Shown: positions 25,776 to 34,954, counted from the stretch's first letter. The stretch: 64,000 nucleotides of DNA from CAYMGQ01 sp964390055 (GCA_964390055.1 CAYMGQ010000001.1:139573-203572), one strand, 5' to 3'. Notes: generated by a model from the letters alone, not told the origin. Numbers and translations are program-made.

Positions 25776-27116
25776 ATGGACATCATAATTGTATTTATAA
25801 TATCCTTTATTTTACTTATAGCAAGTATTTTGAAGGGGATTTTTATAGGTATTCCATTATTCCTATGTTTTCTTTTTTTTGTTATTTTGGCCCTAAGGAG
25901 AAATTTTACCCCAATGGATATTCTGCAAATGGCCTATAGGGGAAATAAGAAGGTCTTCCTAGTCCTTAATATCTTTGTATTAATAGGAGCTATCACCGCC
26001 AGTTGGATGGCCTCGGGTACCATGGGGGGTATTATCTACTATGGAATTCAACTAATGAGGCCTAAATATTTCCTGTTATATAGCTTCTTAATTTCTGTTA
26101 TAATCTCCTTTCTTCTTGGCACAGCCTTTGGTACTGTTAGTACAGTAGGGGTGGCCCTAATTGTCATGGCCAAGGGTGGAGGGGTAAATATTAATCTAGC
26201 TGCGGGTGCTATAATAGCCGGGGCATATTTTGGTGACAGGGCTTCGCCCATGTCAAGTAGTGCTAATTTAGTTGCAACCATAACAGATACTAACTTATAT
26301 AAAAATATAAACAATATGTTCAAAACAGCCATTATTCCCTTTATTATCAGCCTAATAATATATAGCCTCCTTTCCCTTCAAGAGCCCCTGAATTTGTTAA
26401 ATAATAACATGGGGAATGATATATTAAAGGCATTTGTCATTGACTGGCGGGTCTTGTTACCTGCCGCTATGATTGTAGTTTTAGCACTTCTAAGGCTGGA
26501 TATAAAGTTATCCATGCTCCTAAATATAGGGTTGGCAGGATTTTTAGCGGTAATTTTGCAGGGATATTCCTTGAGGGAAATCATCAATTTCATTGTTTTT
26601 GGTTTCCAGCTTAAGTCTCCTGGACCCCTACAGGACATACTCCAGGGTGGGGGTATTTTATCCATGGCAAATGCAGCCATAGTTGTCTTTATTTCCAGTG
26701 CCCTTTCAGAATTACTTATAGGAACTGATATGCTTAATAATTTAACTATTTATTTAAATAAGATAAGGAGACGCTCCAGCTTGTTTTTAACCACAATTTT
26801 AACTGCCATAGCTACAGCAGCCTTTGGATGTAATCAGACAATGTCCATTGTACTGACTAAGCAACTATTAAGGGAATCCTACCAAATGAACCAGTTAGAT
26901 AATTACCAGTTAGCCATGGATATAGAAAATTCCTCCGTGGTTTTAGCACCTTTAATTCCATGGAATATTGCCTTATTTGTTCCAGCAACAACTTTGGCAG
27001 TAAGCCCCGCCAAAATCACTCCCTTTCTTTTTTACCTATATTTAATCCCCCTATGTAACCTAATTTATTTTAAACCAAAGAATCCTCTAAGCAACAAGAC
27101 CCTATCCCAAACTTAA
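25776..27116 (+). CDS. nhaC: NhaC-family Na+/H+ antiporter
   Basis: A 446-aa membrane protein with about eleven to twelve helices. Family features are TASWMASGTMGGIIYYG near residue 73, AGAIIAGAYFGDRASPMSSSANLVATIT near residue 148 (a likely ion-binding region with an Asp), and FGCNQTMSIVL near residue 350. NhaC proteins exchange sodium for protons; some relatives exchange organic acids. Single gene, GGAGGT before ATG. Confidence 0.87.
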   Translation: MDIIIVFIISFILLIASILKGIFIGIPLFLCFLFFVILALRRNFTPMDILQMAYRGNKKVFLVLNIFVLIGAITASWMASGTMGGIIYYGIQLMRPKYFLLYSFLISVIISFLLGTAFGTVSTVGVALIVMAKGGGVNINLAAGAIIAGAYFGDRASPMSSSANLVATITDTNLYKNINNMFKTAIIPFIISLIIYSLLSLQEPLNLLNNNMGNDILKAFVIDWRVLLPAAMIVVLALLRLDIKLSMLLNIGLAGFLAVILQGYSLREIINFIVFGFQLKSPGPLQDILQGGGILSMANAAIVVFISSALSELLIGTDMLNNLTIYLNKIRRRSSLFLTTILTAIATAAFGCNQTMSIVLTKQLLRESYQMNQLDNYQLAMDIENSSVVLAPLIPWNIALFVPATTLAVSPAKITPFLFYLYLIPLCNLIYFKPKNPLSNKTLSQT

Positions 27117-27121
27117 AAAGC

Positions 27122-27163
27122 ATAGGACCCATTAGCAAAACACCTAATGGATCCTATATTTTT
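27122..27163. terminator. Terminator between nhaC and gatB
   Basis: ATAGGA-CCATTAG (27122-27135) pairs with CTAATGG-TCCTAT (27144-27157), with one unpaired base in each arm, followed by ATTTTTAT on the plus strand. Serves nhaC. Confidence 0.8.
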
Positions 27164-27228
27164 ATCCCTATCTCTCAATTGATATCTTGCTGAATTTATA
27201 TAAACAATCCCAGTCTATCTAAATAGTC

Positions 27229-28665
27229 TTAAGACTGCAAGCTTTCAAGGATTATTCCCTTAAGTAGCTGGGGATTAGCCCTCCCTCCTGTGGCCTTCAT
27301 AGCTTGGCCCATTAAAAACCCTAAAGCCCTAGATTTTCCTTCCTTGTAATCCTCTACAGCCTGGGGGTTTTTCCTTAATATCTCAAGGGCAACTTCCTCC
27401 AAATCACCCTCATGGCTGATTTGTTCTAAGCCCATCTCAACCACTAATTGCTTGGGAGAGATTCCTCTTGCCAACATTTGCCGAAAAACTTTTCTTCCCA
27501 TGGTATAACTTATCTCACCTGATTGAATTAATTTCATAAGCTCTGCCAAATCCTTGGCCCCTATGGGTATGCCTTCCTCCAAATCATCCCCACTCCCATA
27601 AAATCTTAATAGGTCCCCAGTTATCCAATTTGCAGCCTCCTGGGGATTTCCATTATAAGATACAACCTCTTCAAAATAATCTACTAATTTTTTATCCCCA
27701 ATTAATATAGCTGCCTCTTCCTCCCCTATCCCATATTCTCTTATAATTCTTTTTTCTCTTATTTGGGGGAGTTCTGGGAAATCTTCTAGGGCCTCCGCAA
27801 TAAATTCTTCTTCAATCTCCAAGGGCTTGATATCTGCTTCTACAAAATAACGGTAGTCCTCTGCATCCTCCTTGGTCCGCATGGGGATTGTTACTCCCTT
27901 GCTACTGTCCCATCTCCTAGTTTCTGGCTGAATCTTATATGCCTTACCTTCCATATATAAAGTCCTTTGTCTTTCCTCTTCCATGGTCAAGGCATTAAAT
28001 ACCTCCCTAAAGGAGTTAAGATTTTTAATTTCTACCCTAGTATTTAATTCCTTCTCCTCAATTTTTCTTATTGAAATATTGACATCACATCTTAGGGAAC
28101 CCTCTTCCATCTTGCAATCAGAAACCCCTGTGTATTCCAATATTGCCTTTAATAACTTAAGAAAGGCGACGGCTTCCCTTGGCCCCCTAAAATCAGCCTT
28201 GGTTACAATTTCAATTAGGGGGACCCCCGCCCTATTATAATCCACAAGGCTTATATCTTCATCAGCCAGGTGGATTAGCCTGCCAGCATCCTCTTCCAGG
28301 TGAATCCTCTCTATATTAATCTTTTTAGTCCTGCCATCTAATTCTATATTTATATAACCCTCACCACATAAGGGCATATCCCTCTGGGATATTTGATAGC
28401 CCTTGGGTAAGTCTGGATAAAAGTAATTTTTCCTATCAAATCTTATAAGCCTGTTAAGTCTACAATTTAAGGCCCTTCCTGCCCTAATGCCCAAGGACAG
28501 GGCCTGCCTATTTAAAAGTGGCAAAGTGCCCGGCATTCCCAAACATATTGGACAAATATTATGGTTAGGCGGACTTGCGAATTGGTTAGGACAGGCACAA
28601 AACATTTTTGACTTTGTCGCCAGTTCAACATGTATCTCCAGGCCTATAATAGTTTCAAAATCCAT
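27229..28665 (-). CDS. gatB: Asp-tRNA(Asn)/Glu-tRNA(Gln) amidotransferase subunit B
   Basis: Kinase and tRNA-binding subunit of GatCAB (478 aa). The start GLEIHVELATKSKMFC, the zinc cysteines CACP...CPICLG, and the central signature GSLRCDVNISIR are present, followed by the C-terminal YqeY-like tail. The enzyme corrects mischarged Glu-tRNA(Gln) and Asp-tRNA(Asn). It overlaps the 3' end of gatA by 11 bases. Confidence 0.97.
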   Translation of the reverse strand: MDFETIIGLEIHVELATKSKMFCACPNQFASPPNHNICPICLGMPGTLPLLNRQALSLGIRAGRALNCRLNRLIRFDRKNYFYPDLPKGYQISQRDMPLCGEGYINIELDGRTKKINIERIHLEEDAGRLIHLADEDISLVDYNRAGVPLIEIVTKADFRGPREAVAFLKLLKAILEYTGVSDCKMEEGSLRCDVNISIRKIEEKELNTRVEIKNLNSFREVFNALTMEEERQRTLYMEGKAYKIQPETRRWDSSKGVTIPMRTKEDAEDYRYFVEADIKPLEIEEEFIAEALEDFPELPQIREKRIIREYGIGEEEAAILIGDKKLVDYFEEVVSYNGNPQEAANWITGDLLRFYGSGDDLEEGIPIGAKDLAELMKLIQSGEISYTMGRKVFRQMLARGISPKQLVVEMGLEQISHEGDLEEVALEILRKNPQAVEDYKEGKSRALGFLMGQAMKATGGRANPQLLKGIILESLQS

Positions 28666-30118
28666 TATTATCCCCCTTTAATTCCGGAATTTTTGTATCC
28701 ACTTGTAATTCCTTTTCTAAATGGTGGGCCAGCCCTAATAATTTTGCTTCAGAAAAGTGACTACCTACTAGTTGTAGACCTATGGGTAGTTTTTCCTTGC
28801 TAAGACCACAGGGAATAGAAATAGCAGGTCCACCTATTAAATTAGTCCAGGCAGTATGGGATTTCTCCCTATATATTTGCAGTAAATTGTCTCTTTCTAA
28901 ATCAGGCGACAAGCTTGGAGAGCTAGGACCTAAGATAAAGTCATATTTTTTGAAAATCTGATCAAATTGAGCTTGCATTTGCCTCCTCATGTCAAGGGCC
29001 CTCTGATAGTATGAATCGTAGTTATCAGCAGAAAGGACATAGCTTCCAAGTATAATCCTTCCCTTAATCCCCCAACCCAAACCCTCTGTCCTGCTTTTTG
29101 AAATTAATTGGTCAATATCTTCATAATCTTCACTCCGGTGGCCATACCTAATTCCATCAAACCTACTCAAATTAGAACTAGCCTCAGCTGAGGAAATAAT
29201 ACTATAAATCCATAGGCTATCTGATAAAATGGGTAAAGAAAATTCTTCTATTATAGCCCCCCTACCCTCTAGAATTTTAATTGCCCTATTTACTTTTTGT
29301 AAAATTTGAGGGTCCACATTGTCAGCAAATAATTCCCTAGCTAAGCCTATTTTTATTCCCCTAATTTTCTCTGCCATCTTGCTTAAATAGTCTCTAGTTA
29401 CCTCTAGCCCATAACTTGTTGGATCCCTTTTGTCCCTTCCCCCAATTATTTGGAGGATTAAACCACTATCTTTCACGGTTTTTGCATAAATTCCTACATG
29501 GTCCAAGGAGGAGCTTAGGCCTATGACCCCATACCTAGAGACTAAAGCATAGCTTGCTTTTAATCCCACAACACCACAATAGGTAGCTGCTAGTCTTACA
29601 GACCCACCAGTATCTGTCCCTATAGCTAAGGGGGCCAATCCGCTTGCCACAGCCACTGCCCCGCCATCGGCTGGCTCTTTAGTCCAAGGGTTCAGGCTAG
29701 GGGCAAAGGGACTCCTGTCTCCGGAAAAGCCCCCAGCAAACTCATCCATATTGCTTTTACCTAATATTATTCCGCCCGCCTCCCTTATCCTTTTTACTAG
29801 GCTTGCATCATAGGATGGAATAAAATCCTTTAGGAATTTTGACCCAGCCGTGGTTCTAGTTCCCCGGGTACATATATTATCCTTTATAGCTATGGGTATT
29901 CCTGCCAAACCCATTAAATTATCATAGCCAGCAGGATATAAATTTAATTTCTTTGCTTCCTTTAAGGCCTCCCTGTCTCTGACAGTAATATAGGCCTTGC
30001 TCATATTGTCTATTTCTTCAATCCTATTTAAATAAGCTCTCGTAATTTCCACAGGGCTGCAATCCTTTTTTCTATAGGCCTCTTGTATTCCCCTGATATT
30101 CAAAGTCTCTACTAACAC
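28655..30118 (-). CDS. gatA: Asp-tRNA(Asn)/Glu-tRNA(Gln) amidotransferase subunit A
   Basis: Glutaminase subunit of GatCAB (487 aa). The Ser-Ser-Lys triad is seen as the Lys in GIPIAIKDNI near residue 77, the first Ser in GGAVAVASG and the nucleophilic Ser in GTDTGGSVRLAATYCGVVGLK near residue 175. The first serine segment reads GGAVAVASG where GGSSGGSA is usual, a shift worth noting, although the rest of the amidase signature is intact. Start GTG 30118. Confidence 0.96.
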   Translation of the reverse strand: MLVETLNIRGIQEAYRKKDCSPVEITRAYLNRIEEIDNMSKAYITVRDREALKEAKKLNLYPAGYDNLMGLAGIPIAIKDNICTRGTRTTAGSKFLKDFIPSYDASLVKRIREAGGIILGKSNMDEFAGGFSGDRSPFAPSLNPWTKEPADGGAVAVASGLAPLAIGTDTGGSVRLAATYCGVVGLKASYALVSRYGVIGLSSSLDHVGIYAKTVKDSGLILQIIGGRDKRDPTSYGLEVTRDYLSKMAEKIRGIKIGLARELFADNVDPQILQKVNRAIKILEGRGAIIEEFSLPILSDSLWIYSIISSAEASSNLSRFDGIRYGHRSEDYEDIDQLISKSRTEGLGWGIKGRIILGSYVLSADNYDSYYQRALDMRRQMQAQFDQIFKKYDFILGPSSPSLSPDLERDNLLQIYREKSHTAWTNLIGGPAISIPCGLSKEKLPIGLQLVGSHFSEAKLLGLAHHLEKELQVDTKIPELKGDNNGF

Positions 30119-30131
30119 TAAACCACCCCTA

Positions 30132-30413
30132 TTATAATATTCTTGGTAATTCCAAATATCCTTCCCTTAAGGGGGCCCTAGCGGCCAACAAGTTTTTTCC
30201 CTCCCTAAAGCTAATAGGTTGGTCCTTTCTTAAATCCTGGCTTGTATTTTTCCCTAGGGGGTACTCTATCTCCTCCCCTGTGGCATTTTTTGTCTTGTTA
30301 AGGCAGGACAGTATTATGCCTATCTCCATAGCTAGCTTTATTGCTTGCTCCTGGCTAATATTTAATTTGCTTTCTTTAGCTGCCTTTAATATTTCCTCAC
30401 TATTTATTTCCAA
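30132..30413 (-). CDS. gatC: Asp-tRNA(Asn)/Glu-tRNA(Gln) amidotransferase subunit C
   Basis: A 93-aa wrapping subunit that stabilises GatA-GatB. It shows the family's leading helices (KAAKESKLNISQEQAIKLAMEIGIILSCL) and the C-terminal LREGYLELPRIL that threads into the complex. Start TTG behind GGGAGGG. First gene of gatCAB, 13 bases before gatA. Confidence 0.92.
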   Translation of the reverse strand: MEINSEEILKAAKESKLNISQEQAIKLAMEIGIILSCLNKTKNATGEEIEYPLGKNTSQDLRKDQPISFREGKNLLAARAPLREGYLELPRIL

Positions 30414-30474
30414 AACTATTCCCTCCCCTATTATTTACTTATATAATTTATCCTCCCCCTAATATAGGTTGTCC

Positions 30475-30503
30475 TTGCAGTATTGGACAAAACAAGTTAT
30501 AAT
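30475..30503 (+). promoter_or_regulatory. Promoter of the ZIP transporter gene
   Basis: TTGCAG (30475-30480), 17-base spacer, TATAAT (30498-30503). The Fur-like box begins inside the -10 element. Confidence 0.65.
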
Positions 30504-30519
30504 TGATAAGTATTATCAA
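30503..30519 (+). promoter_or_regulatory. Fur-family operator (Fur box-like palindrome)
   Basis: TGATAAG-T-ATTATCA (30504-30518) matches the 7-1-7 Fur box TGATAAT-N-ATTATCA at 14 of 15 positions and overlaps the -10/start region of the ZIP gene. A bound Fur, Zur or PerR repressor would block transcription; which metal is sensed cannot be told. Confidence 0.65.
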
Positions 30520-30577
30520 AACACCTCATTACTTAATTAATGAGCTTTAATAAATCACAATGAAAGGAAGTTGCTTT

Positions 30578-31315
30578 ATGACTATTATAAATATCACAAT
30601 CATAGGATCATTAGTTGGTGTTATAGGTACAGGCCTAGGGGGTTTCCTTGTTATTTTACTGGGCAAACCTAGTGACAAAACTTTAAGTGCCATATTAGGT
30701 TTTGCTGGGGGAATTATGACCTCCATTATATTTATGGACCTCCTACCTGAGGCTTTTGAAATAGGTGGCCTTGCTCCAGCAATTATAGGCCTTATAGTAG
30801 GCGTTTTATTAATATATGTAATGGATGTTTTCCAGCCCCATGAGCATTTTTTTGATAGCTCGGATGCCAATTTTAGATTTATTAAGGCTGGAGTAGTTCT
30901 GGCCATTGGTATAGCCTTGCATAATATTCCTGAAGGTTTAGCCATAGGAGCTGGATATACAGCAAATTCCCAGTTAGGTTTCTATCTGGCCCTAATAATT
31001 CTTATACAAAATATACCGGAGGGCGTTGCCATGGCTGCCCCTTTATATATAGGAGGCGTTAATAGATTCAAGGTTTTATATATTACCATGCTGTCGGGTC
31101 TACCTATGGGTCTTGGTGCCCTTATTGGTTCAGCAGTGGGTAACATATCTACCTATGTTCTAGCGGGGGGCCTAGGCTTTGCAGCTGGTGCCATGACCTT
31201 TATTGTCTTCCACGAAATGATACCAAGTGCCTATGAATTAAAATCTGGACATGCCCCGGCCCTAGGTGCAGTAGGGGGAATTATAGTTGGAATCCTAGTT
31301 AGTTTCCTAGGCTAG
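30578..31315 (+). CDS. ZIP-family metal transporter
   Basis: Eight-helix divalent metal importer (245 aa). The two metal-binding helix motifs are ALHNIPEGLAIGAG near residue 115 and LIQNIPEGVAMAAP near residue 150, and a HEM motif follows in IVFHEMIPSAYEL. A His-containing loop (QPHEHFFDS) follows helix 3. ATG 30578 has AAAGGA at good distance, while the ATG 18 bases upstream has none. The Fur-like operator suggests iron or zinc uptake. Its last 9 bases overlap the end of the convergent racemase gene. Confidence 0.9.
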   Translation: MTIINITIIGSLVGVIGTGLGGFLVILLGKPSDKTLSAILGFAGGIMTSIIFMDLLPEAFEIGGLAPAIIGLIVGVLLIYVMDVFQPHEHFFDSSDANFRFIKAGVVLAIGIALHNIPEGLAIGAGYTANSQLGFYLALIILIQNIPEGVAMAAPLYIGGVNRFKVLYITMLSGLPMGLGALIGSAVGNISTYVLAGGLGFAAGAMTFIVFHEMIPSAYELKSGHAPALGAVGGIIVGILVSFLG

Positions 31316-32020
31316 GACTTGTTTCCCCAAGGCTATTTCTGCCCCTTTTTTGACATGAAGTAAGGTAGAATTGAATACCCTGGTTTGCATTTCCTCTTCG
31401 GCAATTAACAGGGGTAGTTCTGTACATCCAAGAACAATCCCCTGGCTACCCCTCTCGGACAGGCTACTGACTATTCTCATAATCTTCCGCCTAGAAATTT
31501 CATTTATTATCCCGGCTACCAATTCATTAAATATAATATGGTCCAATACCCTCCTGTCATCTTGAGAGGGTATAATAATTTCGATATTGTATTTTTGGGA
31601 CAGCCTTTCCCTATAAAAGGCCGCCTCCATGGTAAAGTTAGTAGCTAAAAGGCCCACCTTCTTTATTCCTAATTCTTGAATCTTCTCCCCAGTGGTATCT
31701 GCAATATGTAAAAGTGGAATTGACAGGCCCTCTTCTACCTCCTTAGCCACCCTGTGTATTGTATTGCTTGCAATTAAAATGAAATCTGCCCCTGCCCTTT
31801 CTAACCTTTGCCCGGCTTCAATTATATTTATGGCCAGCTCCTCCCACATACCCCACCGTTGCAACTTTATAATCTCATTAAAATCCACAGAATACATAAT
31901 ACATTTGCATGAATGGAAGCCCCCCAACTCTCCTTGTATAATTTTATTTAATAATTTGTAATATTCCAATGAAGATTTCCAGCTCATTCCCCCTATTATA
32001 CCTATGGTTTTCATTTGCAT
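31307..32020 (-). CDS. Aspartate/glutamate racemase family protein, YgeA-like
   Basis: A 237-aa member of the Asp/Glu/hydantoin racemase superfamily, most like E. coli YgeA (start MKTIGIIGGMSWKSSLEYY, GFHSCKCIMYSVDFNEI). The second catalytic Cys is kept in VLGCTELPL (Cys199). The first position, Cys in classical Asp racemases and Thr in YgeA, is Ser85 here (IASNTIHR). Racemisation of one or more amino acids is likely, but the changed residue leaves specificity and even activity open. ATG 32020 and 32014 are both possible starts. Confidence 0.85.
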   Translation of the reverse strand: MQMKTIGIIGGMSWKSSLEYYKLLNKIIQGELGGFHSCKCIMYSVDFNEIIKLQRWGMWEELAINIIEAGQRLERAGADFILIASNTIHRVAKEVEEGLSIPLLHIADTTGEKIQELGIKKVGLLATNFTMEAAFYRERLSQKYNIEIIIPSQDDRRVLDHIIFNELVAGIINEISRRKIMRIVSSLSERGSQGIVLGCTELPLLIAEEEMQTRVFNSTLLHVKKGAEIALGKQVLA

Positions 32021-32120
32021 ATCTCTCCTAAACTTTTATTCCCTTGCCAATAATACTTAACCATATTTTATCATTGCCCTAGGGGAACCGCAATATATCA
32101 TAGTTTTTGCAAAAATAATG

Positions 32121-32146
32121 AAAAACCCATATAATTATGGGTTTTT
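32121..32146. terminator. Bidirectional terminator after the flavodiiron gene
   Basis: AAAAACCCAT pairs with ATGGGTTTTT around a six-base loop. It gives a T run on both strands and lies just after the stop of the flavodiiron gene. Confidence 0.8.
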
Positions 32147-32174
32147 CACTAATTTCCTATTATAATTGTAGTCC

Positions 32175-33362
32175 TTAGGCTTTCTTGGCCAGGCTTTCAC
32201 CAAAATCTACACATTGGCCTAGGGCCTCATTATCAGGTGTCCACAAGGCCTTAACGCCCTTATCAGCAATTTCAAAACCTGCCTGTCTTAATTTATCCTC
32301 TATAATGCCAACAGATTCTCCACTCCATCCATAACTACCAAAGGCAGCCGCCTTCTTGTTTTTAAACTTTAGCCCCTTAATCATATCTAGGACACTAGTA
32401 ACAGAGGACAATATGGTATTATTTATGGTAGATGACCCTACTATAATCATTTTAGATTTAAATACCTCGGTCATAATATTGTTCTTATCAACAGTTGAGG
32501 AGTTGAATATTTTGACCTCTACTTGGCCGTCGGCTTTGATAATACCATCCCTTATAGACTCAGCCATCTTTCTTGTATTATTCCACATGGTGTCATAAAT
32601 AATAGTGATTTGATTTTCTTGATAGTTTTTTGCCCATTCCATATATTTATTAACTATTTGCAGGGGATTATCCCTCCAAATTACCCCATGGCTAGGACAA
32701 ATCATGTCAACAGGCAGATTAAAGTCAAGAACCTCTTTAATTTTTCTTTCTACTAATGGACTAAAGGGGGTTAAAATATTAGCATAGTATTTTATGGCCT
32801 CCTGCCATAGTTCCCCCTGATCTACTAGATCATTGTACATCAACTCTGATACATAGTGCTGGCCAAAGGCATCATTGCTAAAGAGAATATTTTCTCCCGT
32901 TAAATATACAAACATGCTATCGGGCCAATGTAACATTGGAGCTTCAACAAATATTAGCTTATTTTTTCCTAATTCCAATTCATCCCCAGTCTTTACCTCT
33001 ATAAAATTCCAATCCTTATGGAATTGACCCTTTAGGGATTTAACCGCATTGCTAGTACAATAAATCGGTGTGTCTGGAATTTGAGCCATCAGTTCTGGTA
33101 GGGCCCCACTATGGTCAATTTCCCCATGGTTTACTATAATATAATCAATTTCCTCAAGGTCAATTTCCTTCTTTAAATTTTCTACAAATTCCCTACTATA
33201 TGGCTCCCATACGGTGTCTATTAATACATTCTTTTCATCCCTAATTAAATAAGAGTTATAGGTAGACCCCCTAAAAACAGAATATTCCTTGCCATGAAAT
33301 TCCCTAAGCTCCCAGTCAGTTTTTCCAACCCAAGTTACAGTATCCTTTACCTTAAAAGCCAT
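32175..33362 (-). CDS. fprA: Flavodiiron protein (FprA, A-type flavoprotein)
   Basis: Reduces oxygen to water, or NO to N2O, in anaerobes (395 aa). The N-terminal metallo-beta-lactamase domain has the di-iron ligands in VNHGEIDHSGALPEL, MLHWPDSM and FSNDAFGQHY, with a final His in CPSHGVIW. The flavodoxin domain (about 255-395) has the FMN loop TIIYDTMWNNTRKMAE. No rubredoxin domain is fused, so electrons must come from a separate partner. Confidence 0.95.
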   Translation of the reverse strand: MAFKVKDTVTWVGKTDWELREFHGKEYSVFRGSTYNSYLIRDEKNVLIDTVWEPYSREFVENLKKEIDLEEIDYIIVNHGEIDHSGALPELMAQIPDTPIYCTSNAVKSLKGQFHKDWNFIEVKTGDELELGKNKLIFVEAPMLHWPDSMFVYLTGENILFSNDAFGQHYVSELMYNDLVDQGELWQEAIKYYANILTPFSPLVERKIKEVLDFNLPVDMICPSHGVIWRDNPLQIVNKYMEWAKNYQENQITIIYDTMWNNTRKMAESIRDGIIKADGQVEVKIFNSSTVDKNNIMTEVFKSKMIIVGSSTINNTILSSVTSVLDMIKGLKFKNKKAAAFGSYGWSGESVGIIEDKLRQAGFEIADKGVKALWTPDNEALGQCVDFGESLAKKA

Positions 33363-33567
33363 GGTATTTTACCCCTTTCTCCTTAATCTTTTTATAATTG
33401 CTATCTATATCTTATTTTCCCATAAATCTATTGTCTAAACATAGGGCTTCTGTTTTTTATCTATACCAAGAAATAAAGTACTAAATCCTCACCCATAGTA
33501 AGCTAAACTAGTAAATTATTGTATGCCCCTATTTTGAAAAATATTAGCCATCTTTTACATATTGTGT

Positions 33568-33573
33568 TATAAT
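33568..33573 (+). promoter_or_regulatory. Extended -10 promoter of the thiT leader
   Basis: TGTTATAAT, an extended -10 element, lies about 25 bases before the TPP riboswitch. No good -35 is seen at the right spacing. Confidence 0.5.
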
Positions 33574-33592
33574 TATATATAATTAAATATTT

Positions 33593-33671
33593 ATCGCTGG
33601 GGGTGCCTTGTGCTGAGAGGATAAATCCAACCCTTCGAACCTGTAGGTTAGAACCTGCGTAGGAAAGCATC
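33593..33671 (+). ncRNA. TPP riboswitch (THI box)
   Basis: Contains the conserved GGGGTGCC, GCTGAGAGG (33612-33620) and ACCTGCGTAGGAA (33653-33665) elements of the thiamine pyrophosphate riboswitch. A terminator follows before thiT. With TPP bound, transcription should stop. Confidence 0.95.
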
Positions 33672-33683
33672 ATTTTGTATTTT

Positions 33684-33716
33684 AGGTGAAAAGGCTTTCT
33701 TTTCACCTTTTTTTTA
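33684..33716 (+). terminator. TPP riboswitch terminator
   Basis: Perfect stem AGGTGAAAAG (33684-33693) / CTTTTCACCT (33699-33708) followed by TTTTTTT. Confidence 0.92.
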
Positions 33717-33756
33717 TGCATCCAGTGGTAAATAGATAAAATCTAAGAAAGGATGT

Positions 33757-34407
33757 ATGAATATGTTTCAAAAACTTTTAGAATTAAAGCCGGAAGTTAT
33801 AGTTATTCTTGCATTGTTAGTAGTTATAGCTGTGCTAATGACCTACTTGGGCAGGCATAGGAAATTTAAATTTGATACTAGGGTAATTGTTTATGGTAGC
33901 TTATCCGTTACCCTATCCATGATATTGTCCTACATAAGGCTTTATCGTTTTCCCCAGGGGGGTAGTGTAACTCCAGCTGCCATGTTGCCCCTTATCCTTT
34001 ATGCAGTAATGTTTGGACCCCTGCCTGGAATTATTGCAGGATTTGCCTTTGGAATGCTTAGATTAATCCAGGACCCCTATATTATCCATTGGGCCCAGTT
34101 TCTCTTGGATTATCCTTTAGCTTATGGGGCCTTGGGATTGGGGGGCTTCTATAGGAAAAACCTCACCGTTGCCTGTATCTTTGCCGGCTTTGGTAGGTTT
34201 TTAATGAGTTTTTTATCTGGTGTCATATTTTTTGGTATCTATGCTCCAGAAGGAATGAATGTATGGCTTTATTCCTTTATAGTCAACTTCTTTGCCATTG
34301 GGGGCAACACCCTGATTTGCATCCTAATAGCCCTAATTCCTCAGGTTCGGAATGCTATTAACCATGTCCAACGTAGTGTGCCAAATTCCCATAGTCATGG
34401 GGCATAA
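33757..34407 (+). CDS. thiT: Energy-coupled thiamine transporter ThiT
   Basis: Substrate-binding membrane subunit (S component) of an ECF importer, 216 aa with about six helices. The thiamine-site region LYRFPQGGSVTPAAMLPLI near residue 67 and FLLDYPLAYGALGLGG near residue 113 are typical of ThiT. The family works with EcfA-A'-T, encoded elsewhere. The TPP riboswitch directly upstream confirms the assignment. The C-terminal tail HSHGA-like is histidine-containing. Confidence 0.95.
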   Translation: MNMFQKLLELKPEVIVILALLVVIAVLMTYLGRHRKFKFDTRVIVYGSLSVTLSMILSYIRLYRFPQGGSVTPAAMLPLILYAVMFGPLPGIIAGFAFGMLRLIQDPYIIHWAQFLLDYPLAYGALGLGGFYRKNLTVACIFAGFGRFLMSFLSGVIFFGIYAPEGMNVWLYSFIVNFFAIGGNTLICILIALIPQVRNAINHVQRSVPNSHSHGA

Positions 34408-34437
34408 AAAACAGGGGTTTTCTGCCCCTGTTTTTTA
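34405..34437. terminator. Bidirectional terminator between thiT and the zinc-ribbon gene
   Basis: AAAAAACAGGGG pairs with CCCCTGTTTTTT around a short loop; T runs on both strands serve both convergent genes. It includes the thiT stop codon. Confidence 0.92.
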
Positions 34438-34441
34438 AACA

Positions 34442-34894
34442 TTATAATTCCCTACCACATTCCTTGCAGAACTTTGCATCTTCATCATTCAAACTATTGC
34501 AAGCCCTGCATTTTATTTTAATTATTTCCTTTATTTCCCTTTTCTTTTTATTGAAAACTTCTCCTTCAAAATCTATCCCCTCTAGGGCATCATTTATCAT
34601 ACCACCAGTAGCCCTACTATAGGGTTTTAAATCTTCTCTTGCCCTTTCTGGGTCTAGGACTAGGCCTGATCCAGCTGTTCCCCTAGCACCAATCCCCCTT
34701 AAAATACTACCCACAATCATACAAATCATCCCTATAAGGGCCCTTGTAAAAAATGCTGGCGGACCATCAAAAAACATGGGGTCCCCACTAAAAAAAGTAA
34801 AGAAGGATGATAAAAATAAGATAAATCCAAGAGCCATTAATCCCAGGCCCGCATAATACATAAACTTTCTTCCTTCAGAAATTTCCTTTGACAT
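34442..34894 (-). CDS. Membrane protein with C-terminal zinc ribbon
   Basis: A 150-aa protein with two transmembrane helices (about 13-35 and 47-68), a cytoplasmic linker and a C-terminal zinc ribbon (CRACNSLNDEDAKFCKECG: Cys-x2-Cys ... Cys-x2-Cys). Zinc-ribbon plus two helices is a common but uncharacterised arrangement in clostridia. Start ATG behind GGGGGG. No function can be assigned. Confidence 0.75.
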   Translation of the reverse strand: MSKEISEGRKFMYYAGLGLMALGFILFLSSFFTFFSGDPMFFDGPPAFFTRALIGMICMIVGSILRGIGARGTAGSGLVLDPERAREDLKPYSRATGGMINDALEGIDFEGEVFNKKKREIKEIIKIKCRACNSLNDEDAKFCKECGREL

Positions 34895-34915
34895 ATTATA
34901 TCCCCCCTAGATATA

Positions 34916-34954
34916 GGTGCTTTCCTAGCCTACCATTAGTAGCGATAGGTCACC
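34916..34954. other. Possible structured RNA or hairpin in the gap before the zinc-ribbon gene
   Basis: GGTG (34916-34919) with CACC, CCTA with TAGG and CTAC with GTAG can form one nested stem of about 12 pairs. It does not match a riboswitch I know. Low confidence; may be chance. Confidence 0.25.
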
